This document shows positions 25,864 through 34,316 of a stretch of DNA of 64,000 bases, piece after piece. The DNA comes from Citreimonas sp042096055 (GTDB lineage: Bacteria; Pseudomonadota; Alphaproteobacteria; Rhodobacterales; Rhodobacteraceae). A program made the position numbers and the translations under genes. The notes beneath the pieces are model-generated. The model ran no database searches. It worked only from the letters and a program-made list of their open reading frames with translations, and was not told where the DNA came from. The stretch covers positions 1-64,000 of the forward strand of contig NZ_JBELMH010000002.1 in the NCBI RefSeq assembly GCF_042096055.1. The letters are read 5' to 3'. The stretch's first letter is position 1. Every line of letters starts with the position of its first letter.

Positions 25864-26469
25864 ATGGAAAAGTTCCAGACGCTCACCGGGATCGCGGCGC
25901 CCATGCCGCTGGTCAATATCGACACCGACATGATCATCCCCAAGCAGTTCCTGAAGACGATCAAGCGCACCGGCCTCGGCAAGCACGCCTTCGACGAGAT
26001 GCGCTACGACGACCAGGGCAACGAGATCCCCGATTTCGTGCTGAACCAGCCGCAGTACCGCGACGCACAGATCCTGGTCACCGGCGACAATTTCGGCTGC
26101 GGCTCCTCGCGCGAGCATGCGCCCTGGGCGCTGAAGGATTTCGGCATCCGCGCGATCGTGTCGACCAGCTACGCCGACATCTTCTACAACAACTGCTTCA
26201 AGAACGGCCTGCTGCCCATCGTGCTGCCGCGCGACGCGGTCGACGCGCTGATGAAGGACGCCGAGAAGGGCTCGAACGCGCGGATGACCGTGGATCTCGA
26301 GGCGCAGACGGTCACCAGCTCGGACGGCGAGTCGTTCTCGTTCGACATCGACCCGTTCCGCAAGCACTGCCTGCTCAACGGTCTGGACGACATCGCGCTG
26401 AGCCTCGAGAAAGCGCCGGCGATCGAGGCGTTCGAGGCGCAGGCCGCTCAGGCGCGTCCCTGGGTCTGA
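25864..26469 (+). CDS. leuD: 3-isopropylmalate dehydratase small subunit
   Basis: Swivel-domain partner of LeuC. The 201-residue protein contains NIDTDMIIPKQFL (18-30), GDNFGCGSSREHAPWAL (about 75-91) with the substrate loop, and a typical C-terminal segment. The ATG at 25864 is preferred over a longer in-frame reading because the family begins MEKF. It is followed by a stem-loop that may end the leuC-leuD transcript. Confidence 0.97.
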   Translation: MEKFQTLTGIAAPMPLVNIDTDMIIPKQFLKTIKRTGLGKHAFDEMRYDDQGNEIPDFVLNQPQYRDAQILVTGDNFGCGSSREHAPWALKDFGIRAIVSTSYADIFYNNCFKNGLLPIVLPRDAVDALMKDAEKGSNARMTVDLEAQTVTSSDGESFSFDIDPFRKHCLLNGLDDIALSLEKAPAIEAFEAQAAQARPWV

Positions 26470-26471
26470 GC

Positions 26472-26499
26472 GTCGCGCGGGGTTCGACGCCCCCGCGAC
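26472..26499 (+). terminator. Stem-loop after leuD
   Basis: GTCGCG-C-GGGG/CCCC-CGCGAC stem (10 pairs, one bulge) with loop TTCGACG directly after the leuD stop. No U tract follows, so termination is likely but not certain. Confidence 0.45.
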
Positions 26500-26555
26500 A
26501 AGCCTGAGTTGAACCACGCGGGCGCGCGTCGCCCCAGCGTGGAACTTTAACCATT

Positions 26556-26577
26556 AATGATGCAAGTCCGCATCATT
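26556..26577. promoter_or_regulatory. Palindrome in the leuD downstream intergenic region
   Basis: Perfect arms AATGATGC/GCATCATT around a 6-bp centre, directly preceded by TTAACCATTAA (26547-26557) in an otherwise GC-rich 279-bp gap. A second inverted repeat TTTCCGGCC/GGCCGGAAA lies at 26586-26612. AT-rich and symmetric sequence here suggests a promoter/operator for the membrane protein gene that follows, but no regulator family is recognised. Confidence 0.4.
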
Positions 26578-26748
26578 GCTGCCTTTTTCCGGCCGGCCCG
26601 CGCGGCCGGAAAGCCCACAAGCGTTGCCACACGAACCTCGGCCTGCCCAAATAGGGCAAGAATGAGGCAGGCGCCCATTTCGGGCGCGCGTCGGGGACAG
26701 GGGCACGACCATGCATCGCGCCCGGCCGGACCGTATGGGCAAGAGCAC

Positions 26749-27552
26749 ATGATCGGGCAGGATCTGGGACCATTTCTGCGCGCGCTTCAGGTGGCGGCGC
26801 TGATCGCCACGCCGGGCCTTCTGCTGCCCGAGGCGAACGCCGAGATGGCGCAGATGGTCGCGCTGGTCGGGCTGGTGATCGGCGGCTTCGTGTTCTTCGA
26901 ATACCGCTCGTGCTACCCGTCCTTTGTCGAGTTCCGCCACGCGCCGCCCTACAATCGCCTGCGGTTCGGCATGGCCTTCGCGATCGTGCTGGCGGTGACG
27001 CTGGTGTGCCGCGGGACCGGGCTTGTGCCGGGAAAGATGCTGGGCAACGCGCTCAACTTCCCGTTCTCGCCTGTGCGCCTGATGGTCTTGGTCGTGCCCG
27101 ACACTGTCCCCGACGCCGACCGCGCCACGCTGTGCGCGGCGGCGGGGCTGGCCTACGGGCTGGCGCTTGCGTCGCTGCTGGTCTTCGCGGTGGTGCTGCG
27201 GCTGTCCGACTGGCCGCTGCGGCAGGGGGCGTTCAACGTCTGGATCAACCTGCCGATGGTGGACCCGACGGCCGGCGGCGACATCCTGCGGCGGCTCGAG
27301 CGGGACGCGCACGTTAACGTCGCATTAGGGTTCCTGCTGCCATTCCTTGTGCCGGCCGTGCTGCAGGCGGTGCCCTCGGGCCCGTCGCTGCTGCGGCTGT
27401 CCGATCCGCAGACCGCCATCTGGGTCATATCGCTATGGGGCATCGTCCCGACCGCCTTGATCATGCGCGGGGTCGCGCTGATGCGCATCGCCGACCTGAT
27501 CGCGGCCGAGCGTCGGCGCGCCTACCGCGAGGCGACGCTGCCCGTCGCCTGA
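26749..27552 (+). CDS. Polytopic membrane protein of unknown function
   Basis: 267-residue protein with about six hydrophobic segments (near 10-30, 35-55, 75-95, 130-160, 195-215 and 225-245) and a cytoplasmic-looking C-terminal tail rich in Arg. No family recognised. The ATG at 26749 (MIGQDLGPF) is preferred; a longer ORF starts at 26557 with an arginine-rich stretch that is probably not translated. The end is overlapped by the next gene. Related genomes often have a similar unknown membrane gene between leuD and the endonuclease-like gene. Confidence 0.7.
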   Translation: MIGQDLGPFLRALQVAALIATPGLLLPEANAEMAQMVALVGLVIGGFVFFEYRSCYPSFVEFRHAPPYNRLRFGMAFAIVLAVTLVCRGTGLVPGKMLGNALNFPFSPVRLMVLVVPDTVPDADRATLCAAAGLAYGLALASLLVFAVVLRLSDWPLRQGAFNVWINLPMVDPTAGGDILRRLERDAHVNVALGFLLPFLVPAVLQAVPSGPSLLRLSDPQTAIWVISLWGIVPTALIMRGVALMRIADLIAAERRRAYREATLPVA

Positions 27553-28496
27553 TCGTCGCGGCGATCCTGTCGCTGATCGCGCTTCCTGCAAGTGCCGAGA
27601 CGCTGCGGCTGGCCACCTGGGCGGCCGAGTTCAGCCGCAAGGGGCCGGGGCTGATGCTGCGCGACCTGTCGCGCGAGTCGCCCGAGGCCGCGCTGGCCAC
27701 CATCGTCGACGCGGCGCCGGACGTGCTTGTGCTGACGAATCTCGACTTCGACGCCGGCGGCGTGACGCTGGGCGCGCTGGCCGATGCGCTGGGCGAACGC
27801 GGGCTGGATTTCCCGCACCGGTACGCCGCGCGGCCCAATACCGGGATGCCCACCGGGCTGGACCTGGACGGCGACGGCTACCTCGGCGGTCCGCGGGACG
27901 CGCAGGGTTTTGGCTGGTTCTCGGGACAGAGCGGGCAGGCGATCCTGTCGCGTCACCCGCTGCGTCCGGTGGCGGATCACTCGGACGTGCTGTGGAAGGA
28001 CGTGCCCGACAGTGCGATCGCGGCCGACGACCCCGGCCACGATGTCCAGCGGCTGGCCAGTACCGCGTTCTGGGCGGTCGCCGTGGATGCGCCGGCGGCC
28101 TCGCTGACGCTGCTGACCGTGGGCGCGACGCCACCCGTATTCGACGGCCCCGAGGACCGCAACGGCCGCCGCAACCGCGACGAGGTGCTGTTCTGGGCTC
28201 ATGTGCTGGACGGCGCCGATGCGCCCGATGGTCCGGTCGCGCTGATCGGCAACCTGAACCTCGACCCCGCGAACGGCGAGGGGGTGCACGACGCGATCCG
28301 CACCGTGCTGGACCATCCGCGCCTGCAGGACCCGCAGCCGGGCGCCGCCACGGTGACGTGGGACGACACCGGGCCGATGCGCGTGTCCTACGTGCTGCCC
28401 GACGCGGCGCTGCGCGTGGCGGGCGAGGGGGTGACGCCCCCGGCCGAGGATGCCGGGCCGCACGGGCTGGTCTGGGTGGACGTGGTCTTGCCCTGA
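27435..28496 (+). CDS. Exported endonuclease/exonuclease/phosphatase family protein
   Basis: Secreted DNase-I-fold protein with metal-dependent phosphodiesterase chemistry implied by family; segments include LRLATWAAEF, LTNLDFDAGG and GNLNLDPANGEG. Substrate unknown. The 5' end is uncertain: the only canonical start in frame, ATG at 27435, overlaps the upstream gene by 118 bp and gives an N-terminus rich in Arg, while the natural signal peptide (LIVAAILSLIALPASA) begins at a CTG at 27549 that overlaps the upstream TGA. A CTG start would give about 315 residues. Confidence 0.8.
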   Translation: MGHRPDRLDHARGRADAHRRPDRGRASARLPRGDAARRLIVAAILSLIALPASAETLRLATWAAEFSRKGPGLMLRDLSRESPEAALATIVDAAPDVLVLTNLDFDAGGVTLGALADALGERGLDFPHRYAARPNTGMPTGLDLDGDGYLGGPRDAQGFGWFSGQSGQAILSRHPLRPVADHSDVLWKDVPDSAIAADDPGHDVQRLASTAFWAVAVDAPAASLTLLTVGATPPVFDGPEDRNGRRNRDEVLFWAHVLDGADAPDGPVALIGNLNLDPANGEGVHDAIRTVLDHPRLQDPQPGAATVTWDDTGPMRVSYVLPDAALRVAGEGVTPPAEDAGPHGLVWVDVVLP

Positions 28497-28518
28497 CCGG
28501 TACGCGCGGCGCCGGCGC

Positions 28519-29124
28519 TCAGTCGGCGGCGCTGCTGTTGCCGTAGGCTTCGGCGTTCGGACCATCGGCAGCCTCGAGCTTGACGCTACCGTCATGCTCG
28601 GCCAGCGGGCCGTGGTACTGCCCGCGCGCGGGGTAATCCTTGTCCAGGCGGAACTGAACCGCGGACAGGATGTCTTCGAAGGCCGGCCGCGCGAAGGGGT
28701 GCGACTGCGTCCACGCGGCGTAAAGCGTGCCGTCGGGCAGGACGTGGAAAATCCCCGGCTCGGCGAACAGCGACGGCTCCTCGGAGCCTTCGCGCGCCGT
28801 CGAGATCCACAAGCCCCAGTCGCGCGCCTGCGTCATCGTCAGGTCGAAGCCGAGGTGCCGCGGCTCGACGCCGGTTTCCTCGGCCATCGACTTGGCCTTG
28901 CGGTAATCGTCGCCGCTGACCAGCAGCAGGGTCAGGCCCATCTTCTCGGCCTTCTCCGCGGCGCCGGCGATCTCCTTCAGCTGCGTCTTGCAGACCGGGC
29001 AATGCGCGCCGCGGTAGAAGACGACCAGCGCGCCGGCCTTGCCCAGATCGCGTGTGGTGTCGAAGCGGTTTCCGTCCAGCGTGGACACGGTGAGGGCGGG
29101 CACGGGTTGGCCTGGCGTGAGCAT
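28519..29124 (-). CDS. Peroxiredoxin-like AhpC/TSA family protein
   Basis: 201-residue thioredoxin-fold protein with FYRGAHCPVCKTQL near 36-49; the CPVC pair is the likely redox site. It resembles the peroxiredoxin-like family that lacks the classical PxxxTxxC motif, so peroxide reduction is inferred and not shown. It has no signal peptide and is probably cytosolic. It is divergent from leuB with about 100 bp between the starts. Confidence 0.85.
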   Translation of the reverse strand: MLTPGQPVPALTVSTLDGNRFDTTRDLGKAGALVVFYRGAHCPVCKTQLKEIAGAAEKAEKMGLTLLLVSGDDYRKAKSMAEETGVEPRHLGFDLTMTQARDWGLWISTAREGSEEPSLFAEPGIFHVLPDGTLYAAWTQSHPFARPAFEDILSAVQFRLDKDYPARGQYHGPLAEHDGSVKLEAADGPNAEAYGNSSAAD

Positions 29125-29226
29125 GGTGTCTCCTTGGTCGTTGAGTGTGTTTTCAGGCCAACGCCCGATATTGACCCCCGGTTCACCGGACGCTACGCCA
29201 AGCGACGTCACGAAAAGGAGAGTGCC

Positions 29227-30330
29227 ATGACCGACCGTTCGCTTCTCGTCCTGCCGGGGGACGGCATCGGCCCCGAGGTCATGGCCGAGGTCCACAAGGT
29301 CATCGAATGGTATGCCACCGCGCGCGGCATCGCCTTCGGCGTGACCGAGGATCTGGTCGGCGGCTGCGCCTACGACGCGCACGGCACGCCGCTGACCGAT
29401 GCCACGATGGCCAAGGCGCAAGAGGTCGACGCGGTGCTGCTGGGCGCCGTGGGCGGGCCGAAATACGACAAGCTCGACTTCAGCCAGAAGCCCGAGCGCG
29501 GGTTGCTGCGCCTGCGCAAGGAGATGGACCTGTTCGCCAACCTGCGGCCCGCGCAGTGCTTCGACGCGCTGGCGGATTTCTCGTCGCTGAAGAAGGACGT
29601 GGTCGCCGGCCTCGACATCATGATCGTGCGCGAGCTGACGAGCGGCGTCTATTTCGGCGAGCCGCGCGGCATCATCGAGGAAGGCAACGAGCGGGTCGGC
29701 ATCAACACCCAGCGCTACACCGAGTCCGAGATCGACCGCGTGGCGCGCTCGGCCTTCGAGCTGGCGATGAAGCGCGGGCGCAAGCTGTGCTCGATGGAGA
29801 AGGCCAACGTCATGGAATCCGGCGTGCTGTGGCGCGAGGTGGTGACCGAGGTGGGCAAGGACTACCCCGAGGTCGAGCTGACCCACATGTACGCCGACGC
29901 GGGCGCGATGCAGCTGACCCGCTGGCCCAAGCAGTTCGACGTGATCGTCACCGACAACCTGTTCGGCGACCTGCTGTCGGACCTGGCGGCGATGCTGACC
30001 GGGTCACTGGGGATGCTGCCCTCGGCCTCGCTGGGCGCACCCATGGCCAACGGCCGGCCCAAGGCGCTCTACGAGCCGGTGCACGGCTCGGCGCCCGACA
30101 TCGCGGGGCAGGGCAAGGCGAACCCGATCGCCTGCATCCTCAGCTTCGCCATGGCGCTGCGGTACTCATTCGACCTCGGCGCGGAAGCCGACCGGCTGGA
30201 GAAGGCGGTCGAGACCGTGCTGGCCGACGGCAAGCGGACCGCCGACCTGCTGGGCGAGGAGGGCGTGCAGCCGCTGTCCACCTCCGAGATGGGCGACGCG
30301 GTGGTCGAGGCGCTTCAGGCGAGCCTCTGA
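29227..30330 (+). CDS. leuB: 3-isopropylmalate dehydrogenase
   Basis: NAD-dependent oxidative decarboxylase of leucine synthesis. The 367-residue protein begins LLVLPGDGIGPEV, with GAVGGPKYD (about 76-84), RKEMDLFANLRP, the metal-binding aspartates in NLFGDLLSDLAAML (about 247-260) and EPVHGSAPDIAG near 284-295. The ATG at 29227 follows AGGAGA. It completes the leuC, leuD, leuB set, with unrelated genes inserted between leuD and leuB. Confidence 0.97.
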   Translation: MTDRSLLVLPGDGIGPEVMAEVHKVIEWYATARGIAFGVTEDLVGGCAYDAHGTPLTDATMAKAQEVDAVLLGAVGGPKYDKLDFSQKPERGLLRLRKEMDLFANLRPAQCFDALADFSSLKKDVVAGLDIMIVRELTSGVYFGEPRGIIEEGNERVGINTQRYTESEIDRVARSAFELAMKRGRKLCSMEKANVMESGVLWREVVTEVGKDYPEVELTHMYADAGAMQLTRWPKQFDVIVTDNLFGDLLSDLAAMLTGSLGMLPSASLGAPMANGRPKALYEPVHGSAPDIAGQGKANPIACILSFAMALRYSFDLGAEADRLEKAVETVLADGKRTADLLGEEGVQPLSTSEMGDAVVEALQASL

Positions 30331-30346
30331 TCCGGGACGACAGGGC

Positions 30347-30418
30347 GTGTCCCACGATGGGACACGCCTGTGCGTAAGCAAAATCAATGACTTGCAGAGA
30401 CGCTTTCACGAATCGTTA
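30347..30418. repeat. 72-bp intergenic repeat element, copy B
   Basis: Same palindrome GTGTCCCACGATGGGACAC (30347-30365), here extended to GGC…GCC giving an 11-bp arm; the same 15-bp spacer length, and the AAATCAATG…CAGAGACG box (30381-30418). It sits between the convergent leuB and glycosyltransferase genes, where no promoter is needed, which argues against a simple gene-specific operator. Confidence 0.75.
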
Positions 30419-30441
30419 GGAAAGCGGGGTCGCGCCGCGGG

Positions 30442-31407
30442 TCATTTGTACTCGATCAGCGTCATGGCGTGGCCGCGCAGGCGGCGCGACCAGTAGGTCG
30501 CCATGCCGACGAGATTGGGCAGTTTCGACAGCACCAGAAGCGCGGCCAGCCGCCAGCGGACGGCGCCGTCGATGCCGTCGCGGGCCAGGCCCCGCGCGGT
30601 GCGGATCAGGCTGACGGGGTAGGCGAGCGCCAGCAGCGCCAACCATGCCGGCGCGACGAACAGCAGGGCGACGATCGCCAGCGGCAGCGCCACGGCGTAG
30701 AGCCAGACCCGCCGACGCTCGGCCCGCCAGTGGTGCGGGTGCAGCGTGCCCATCTGCGCGAAGGCGTGCCCGGCGCGGACCGCGCGGGCCCACCACTGCC
30801 CGAAGCGCGTCATTGCGGCGTCGTGGCGGGTCATGGCCAGCGGCAGGCGTTCCAGGCCCCAGCCGGCCTGCGACAGGCGCAGGCAGAACTCCTCGTCCTC
30901 GCCGGCGATCAGGTCGGGGCGTTGGCCGTTCACGGCGCGCCAGGCGGACGCGCGCACCAGGTTGTCACCGCCGCAGGACCGGATCGGCCCGGCCGGGCGG
31001 TGCCATTCCCAGTCGCACAGGCGGTTGTAGAGCGAGGCGTGCGGCGCGACCTCGGACCGCCAGCCGGTGACGAGGCCGATGCGCGGATGCCGCGAGAGGT
31101 GCGCGCGCGCGGCGTCGACGAAGCCGGGCTCCAGCGTGCAATCGCCGTCGATGAACAGCACCAGCCCCGGATCGTCGAGCGCGGCGAAACCGGCGTTGCG
31201 CCCGCGCGCGGCGGTGAAGGGCATCGCGCGATCCAGCTGCACGACGGTGGCGCACGCCGCCCGCGCGGCCGCGACGCTGCCGTCGGTCGAGCCGGAATCG
31301 ACGTAGACCACCCGCCGCACCTGCCCGCGCAGGGACTCCAGCGCCGCGACGAGGCGCGCGCCCTCGTTGCGCCCGATCAGAACCGCGTCCACGTCGTCCG
31401 AACCCAT
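30442..31407 (-). CDS. Family 2 glycosyltransferase
   Basis: 321-residue membrane-associated transferase. GT-A fold with VLIGRNEGARL (9-19), VVYVDSGSTDGS (about 33-44), FIDGDCTLEPGF (about 82-93, the DxD-like site) and EDEEFCLRLSQ near 170; two C-terminal hydrophobic helices anchor it. Sugar donor and acceptor are unknown. Neighbours give no polysaccharide cluster. The ATG at 31407 is used although the frame is open upstream. Confidence 0.88.
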   Translation of the reverse strand: MGSDDVDAVLIGRNEGARLVAALESLRGQVRRVVYVDSGSTDGSVAAARAACATVVQLDRAMPFTAARGRNAGFAALDDPGLVLFIDGDCTLEPGFVDAARAHLSRHPRIGLVTGWRSEVAPHASLYNRLCDWEWHRPAGPIRSCGGDNLVRASAWRAVNGQRPDLIAGEDEEFCLRLSQAGWGLERLPLAMTRHDAAMTRFGQWWARAVRAGHAFAQMGTLHPHHWRAERRRVWLYAVALPLAIVALLFVAPAWLALLALAYPVSLIRTARGLARDGIDGAVRWRLAALLVLSKLPNLVGMATYWSRRLRGHAMTLIEYK

Positions 31408-31546
31408 GCCCCGTCCCTTCGCCAGCCCGCGCAGCCTGCCCGCGAAACCGCGCGCGCCCAAGGCCGCGGCGTGGCGAATTCGCGGCCTCGCCCCCTTGCG
31501 CGCCCGCACGCCCGGGTCTAGTCGCCGATAGCGATAGCATCGGAGC

Positions 31547-32518
31547 ATGCGCATGTCCCCGAACGCGAAAGGCGCGGTCTTCGCGCTGATGTCCTTCGGC
31601 GTCTTCTCGGCCCACGACGTCGTGGTGAAATGGCTGGGCGGCAGCTACAGCCCGGTGCAGATCGTGTTCTTCTCGGTCCTGTTCGGCTTTCCGCTGGTCA
31701 CCGTGATGCTGATCCGCGACGCGCAGCCCGGCCACCTGCGCCCGGTGCGCCCGGGCTGGACGGCGCTGCGCACGGGGGCGGCGGTGATCACCGGGGTCAG
31801 CGCGTTCTACGCCTTCTCGACGCTGCCGCTGGCGCAGGTCTACGCGATCCTGTTCGCCTCGCCGCTGATCATCACGGTGCTGTCGATCCCGATCCTGGGC
31901 GAATCCGTGCGGCTGCGGCGCTGGGCGGCGGTGATCGTCGGGCTGGCGGGCGTGCTGGTGGTGCTGCGCCCCGGCGCGACCGAGCTGTCGCTGGGCCACC
32001 TCGCGGCGCTGGTGGCGTCGTTCAGCAGCGCAACCGCGTCGATCATCGTGCGCAAGATCGGCCAGGACGAGCGCAACGTGGTGCTGCTGCTCTACCCGCT
32101 GCTGGCGAACTTCGCGCTGATGGCGGCAATCCTGCCGTTCGTCTACCAGCCGATGCCGGTGGCGCATCTGGGCGGGGTGGCGCTGATGGCGGCGCTGGCC
32201 TTCGTGGCGTCGAGCCTGGTGATCGCCGCCTACAAGTCGGCCGAGGCGGTGATCGTCGCGCCGATGCAGTATTCGCAGATCCTGTGGGCGACACTCTACG
32301 GCGCGCTGTTCTTCGACGAGGTGCCGGACCTCTGGACGCTTGTGGGCGCCGCGATCGTGATCGCCTCGGGGATCTACATCCTGTTGCGGGAATCGGGCCA
32401 GCGGGCGTCGCGCAACCGGCCGGTGCTGCGCTCGCGCACGCGGTTCGAGACGGCGACCGCGCCGCGCGTCGGCCAGCTGATGCGCCTGACGCGCCGGCGC
32501 GGCGGGCGCGACGATTGA
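31547..32518 (+). CDS. DMT-superfamily EamA transporter
   Basis: 323-residue inner-membrane exporter with two repeated EamA domains and about ten hydrophobic helices, plus a basic cytoplasmic tail (about 285-323). Substrate unknown; relatives export amino acids, drugs or metabolites. It is divergent from the glycosyltransferase and 44 bp upstream of the tRNA gene. Translation from the ATG at 31547 (MRMSPNAKG) places the first helix correctly. Confidence 0.9.
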   Translation: MRMSPNAKGAVFALMSFGVFSAHDVVVKWLGGSYSPVQIVFFSVLFGFPLVTVMLIRDAQPGHLRPVRPGWTALRTGAAVITGVSAFYAFSTLPLAQVYAILFASPLIITVLSIPILGESVRLRRWAAVIVGLAGVLVVLRPGATELSLGHLAALVASFSSATASIIVRKIGQDERNVVLLLYPLLANFALMAAILPFVYQPMPVAHLGGVALMAALAFVASSLVIAAYKSAEAVIVAPMQYSQILWATLYGALFFDEVPDLWTLVGAAIVIASGIYILLRESGQRASRNRPVLRSRTRFETATAPRVGQLMRLTRRRGGRDD

Positions 32519-32562
32519 GTCTTGTCAAAGCGCGCGGCCTCGTCTAGACGGCGCGACACGGT

Positions 32563-32639
32563 CGGAGTGTAGCTCAGCCTGGTAGAGCACTGTCTTCGGG
32601 AGGCAGGGGCCGTGAGTTCGAATCTCGCCACTCCGACCA
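32563..32639 (+). tRNA. tRNA-Pro (anticodon CGG)
   Basis: 77-nt cloverleaf: acceptor CGGAGTG/CACTCCG, D arm, anticodon stem CTGTC/GGCAG with loop TTCGGGA (anticodon CGG at 32599-32601, codon CCG), T arm GTGAG-TTCGAAT-CTCGC, discriminator A and encoded CCA. C1-G72 and A73 are the proline identity pair. It is followed by a terminator. Confidence 0.97.
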
Positions 32640-32646
32640 ATGAAAC

Positions 32647-32666
32647 AAGGGCCCCGCGGGGCCCTT
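32647..32666 (+). terminator. Terminator after tRNA-Pro
   Basis: AAGGGCCC/GGGCCCTT stem with a CGCG loop, eight bases after the tRNA 3' end, followed by CGTCGTTTCC. Weak U content but strong stem and position. Confidence 0.65.
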
Positions 32667-32795
32667 CGTCGTTTCCGGGGACAGGCTTGCGCGGTTCGCG
32701 GCATGGCTTCGGGTGACGCCAACGTGACTGCGCGGCCCTCGCCTGCCACCGGCGCGCGCTGGTATCCTTCCCTCAAAAAGAAGGCAGGAGCAGCC

Positions 32796-33595
32796 ATGAC
32801 ATCCGCAGTTGGAAGACACGTCGCCATTACCCTTGTCGCCGCCCTGTTCGTGCCGCTGGCCGCGCGGGCGGATGTCTGCGATTTCCGCCCCTCGGCGCTG
32901 GCGGGATCGGCGGTCAANNNNNNNNNNNNNNNNNNNNNNNNNNNNNNNNNNNNNNNNNNNNNNNNNNNNNNNNNNNNNNNNNNNNNNNNNNNNNNNNNNN
33001 NNNNNNNNNNNNNNNNNCGCGGGCGGATGTCTGCGATTTCCGCCCCTCGGCGCTGGCGGGATCGGCGGTCAAAGGCACGGCGTCCGTCGCCGCCGAGGGC
33101 GTGCGCGCGCTGGGCGCCTACACGCTGCAGAACCCGGTCAGCGGGGCGAGCATGATCTCGTCCGGTGTGGGCAGCGTGGCGGCGGCGGGCTCCGGCCTTG
33201 CGGGGTCGGCCGCGGCGATCGCCACGGCGCCGGTCACCATCGTGGTCGCGGGGGCCACCGCGGTGGCGCTGGGCGGCTACGAGGGCGTCTGCTACTTCCG
33301 CGCCGAGCGGATCACCGATCCGGACGAGATCCTGTACATCGTCGAAAACCTCGCCTCGAACTCGGACCCGACGATGTTCGCCGTGATCCCGGAAGGCGCC
33401 GAGTACACCACGCTGAAGGGCCGTCCGGCCGTCGCGGGCGAGACGAAGATCCGCGTCGCCTCGGAAGGGGTGGGGCCGTGGATCCTGGACGTGGACGACC
33501 TGTACATCGCCGACGGGGTGCTGATGCACCGCGAGCGGCTGCGCGACCGGGTGATCGGCAACGTGGCCCTGCAGGTGGTCGAGGCGGCGGAGTGA
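32796..33595 (+). CDS. Exported protein of unknown function, split by a false gap
   Basis: Reads through the 100 N at 32918-33017 once the repeated 55 bases and the N are removed, giving one open frame of about 214 residues. It has a signal peptide (cleavage near ARA-DVC, residue 25), an Ala/Gly-rich hydrophobic stretch (about 60-100, …AATAPVTIVVAG…) that may be a membrane or lipid-interacting segment, and a polar C-terminal half with no recognised domain. The start at 32796 follows GGCAGGAGCAGCC. It follows tRNA-Pro and is convergent with lrgB. Confidence 0.75.
32918..33017. other. False assembly gap of 100 N
   Basis: The 55 bases before the N (32863-32917) are identical to the 55 after (33018-33072). 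Removing the N and one copy restores an uninterrupted reading frame, so the contigs overlapped by 55 bases and nothing is missing. Confidence 0.93.
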
Positions 33596-33599
33596 GCGC

Positions 33600-34316
33600 T
33601 CAGGTCAGCGCGCGCACCAGGAACGGCACGATCAGGCTGGTCAGAAGCGCGTTCAGCGCCATGCCGATGCCCGCGTAGGCGCCGGCCGTCTGGTTGACCT
33701 GGAAGGCGCGCGCCGTGCCGATGCCGTGCGCGGCGACGCCGACCGCGAAGCCGCGGGCGCGCCAGTCGCGGATGCGCAGCAGGTTCATCAGCGGGGTGAC
33801 GATGACCGCGCCGAAGATGCCGGTCACGATCACGAACACCGCCGTCAGCGTCGGGATGCCGCCCACCGCCTCGGACACGCCCAGCGCGACGGGCGCGGTG
33901 GTCGACTTGGGCGCGAGCGACAGGACCAGGATCTCGGACAGGCCCAGCGCCTGCGACAGCAGCAGCACCGAGACCACGGCGACGACCGAGCCCATGATCA
34001 GCGCCAGCACGATCGGCGCGACCGAGCGGCGGATCGTGGCCCAGTTGTCGATCAGCGGGATCGCCAGCGACACGGTCGCCGGGCCCAGCAGGAAGTGGAT
34101 GAACTGCGCGCCCTCGAAATAGGTCGGGTACTCGGTGCCGGTCAGGGCGAGGATCGGCGCGATGATGCAGACCGACAGCAGCACCGGGTTCGCGATCGGC
34201 GCCTGTTTCAGCGCGCGGGTGATCGACGAGGCGACGAGGTACGCGACCAGCGTCGCGGTGAGCCAGGTCAGCGGCGAGGCGGAGAGATAGCTCCAAAGGG
34301 CGCCGAGTTCGGTCAT
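33600..34316 (-). CDS. lrgB: LrgB family membrane protein
   Basis: 238-residue protein with about seven to eight hydrophobic helices, of the LrgB/CidB family, members of which modulate murein hydrolase activity, cell lysis or export of small metabolites such as pyruvate or glycolate. The conserved segment LAPKSTTAPVALGVSEAVGG (near 138-157) is present. It is coupled to lrgA by an ATGA overlap on the minus strand. Confidence 0.92.
   Translation of the reverse strand: MTELGALWSYLSASPLTWLTATLVAYLVASSITRALKQAPIANPVLLSVCIIAPILALTGTEYPTYFEGAQFIHFLLGPATVSLAIPLIDNWATIRRSVAPIVLALIMGSVVAVVSVLLLSQALGLSEILVLSLAPKSTTAPVALGVSEAVGGIPTLTAVFVIVTGIFGAVIVTPLMNLLRIRDWRARGFAVGVAAHGIGTARAFQVNQTAGAYAGIGMALNALLTSLIVPFLVRALT

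Noticed and set aside
33018..33072. 55-bp duplication as a biological tandem repeat
   Set aside because: It is bounded by N and has the same length as the duplication at 48813-48867, as expected of an assembly artefact.
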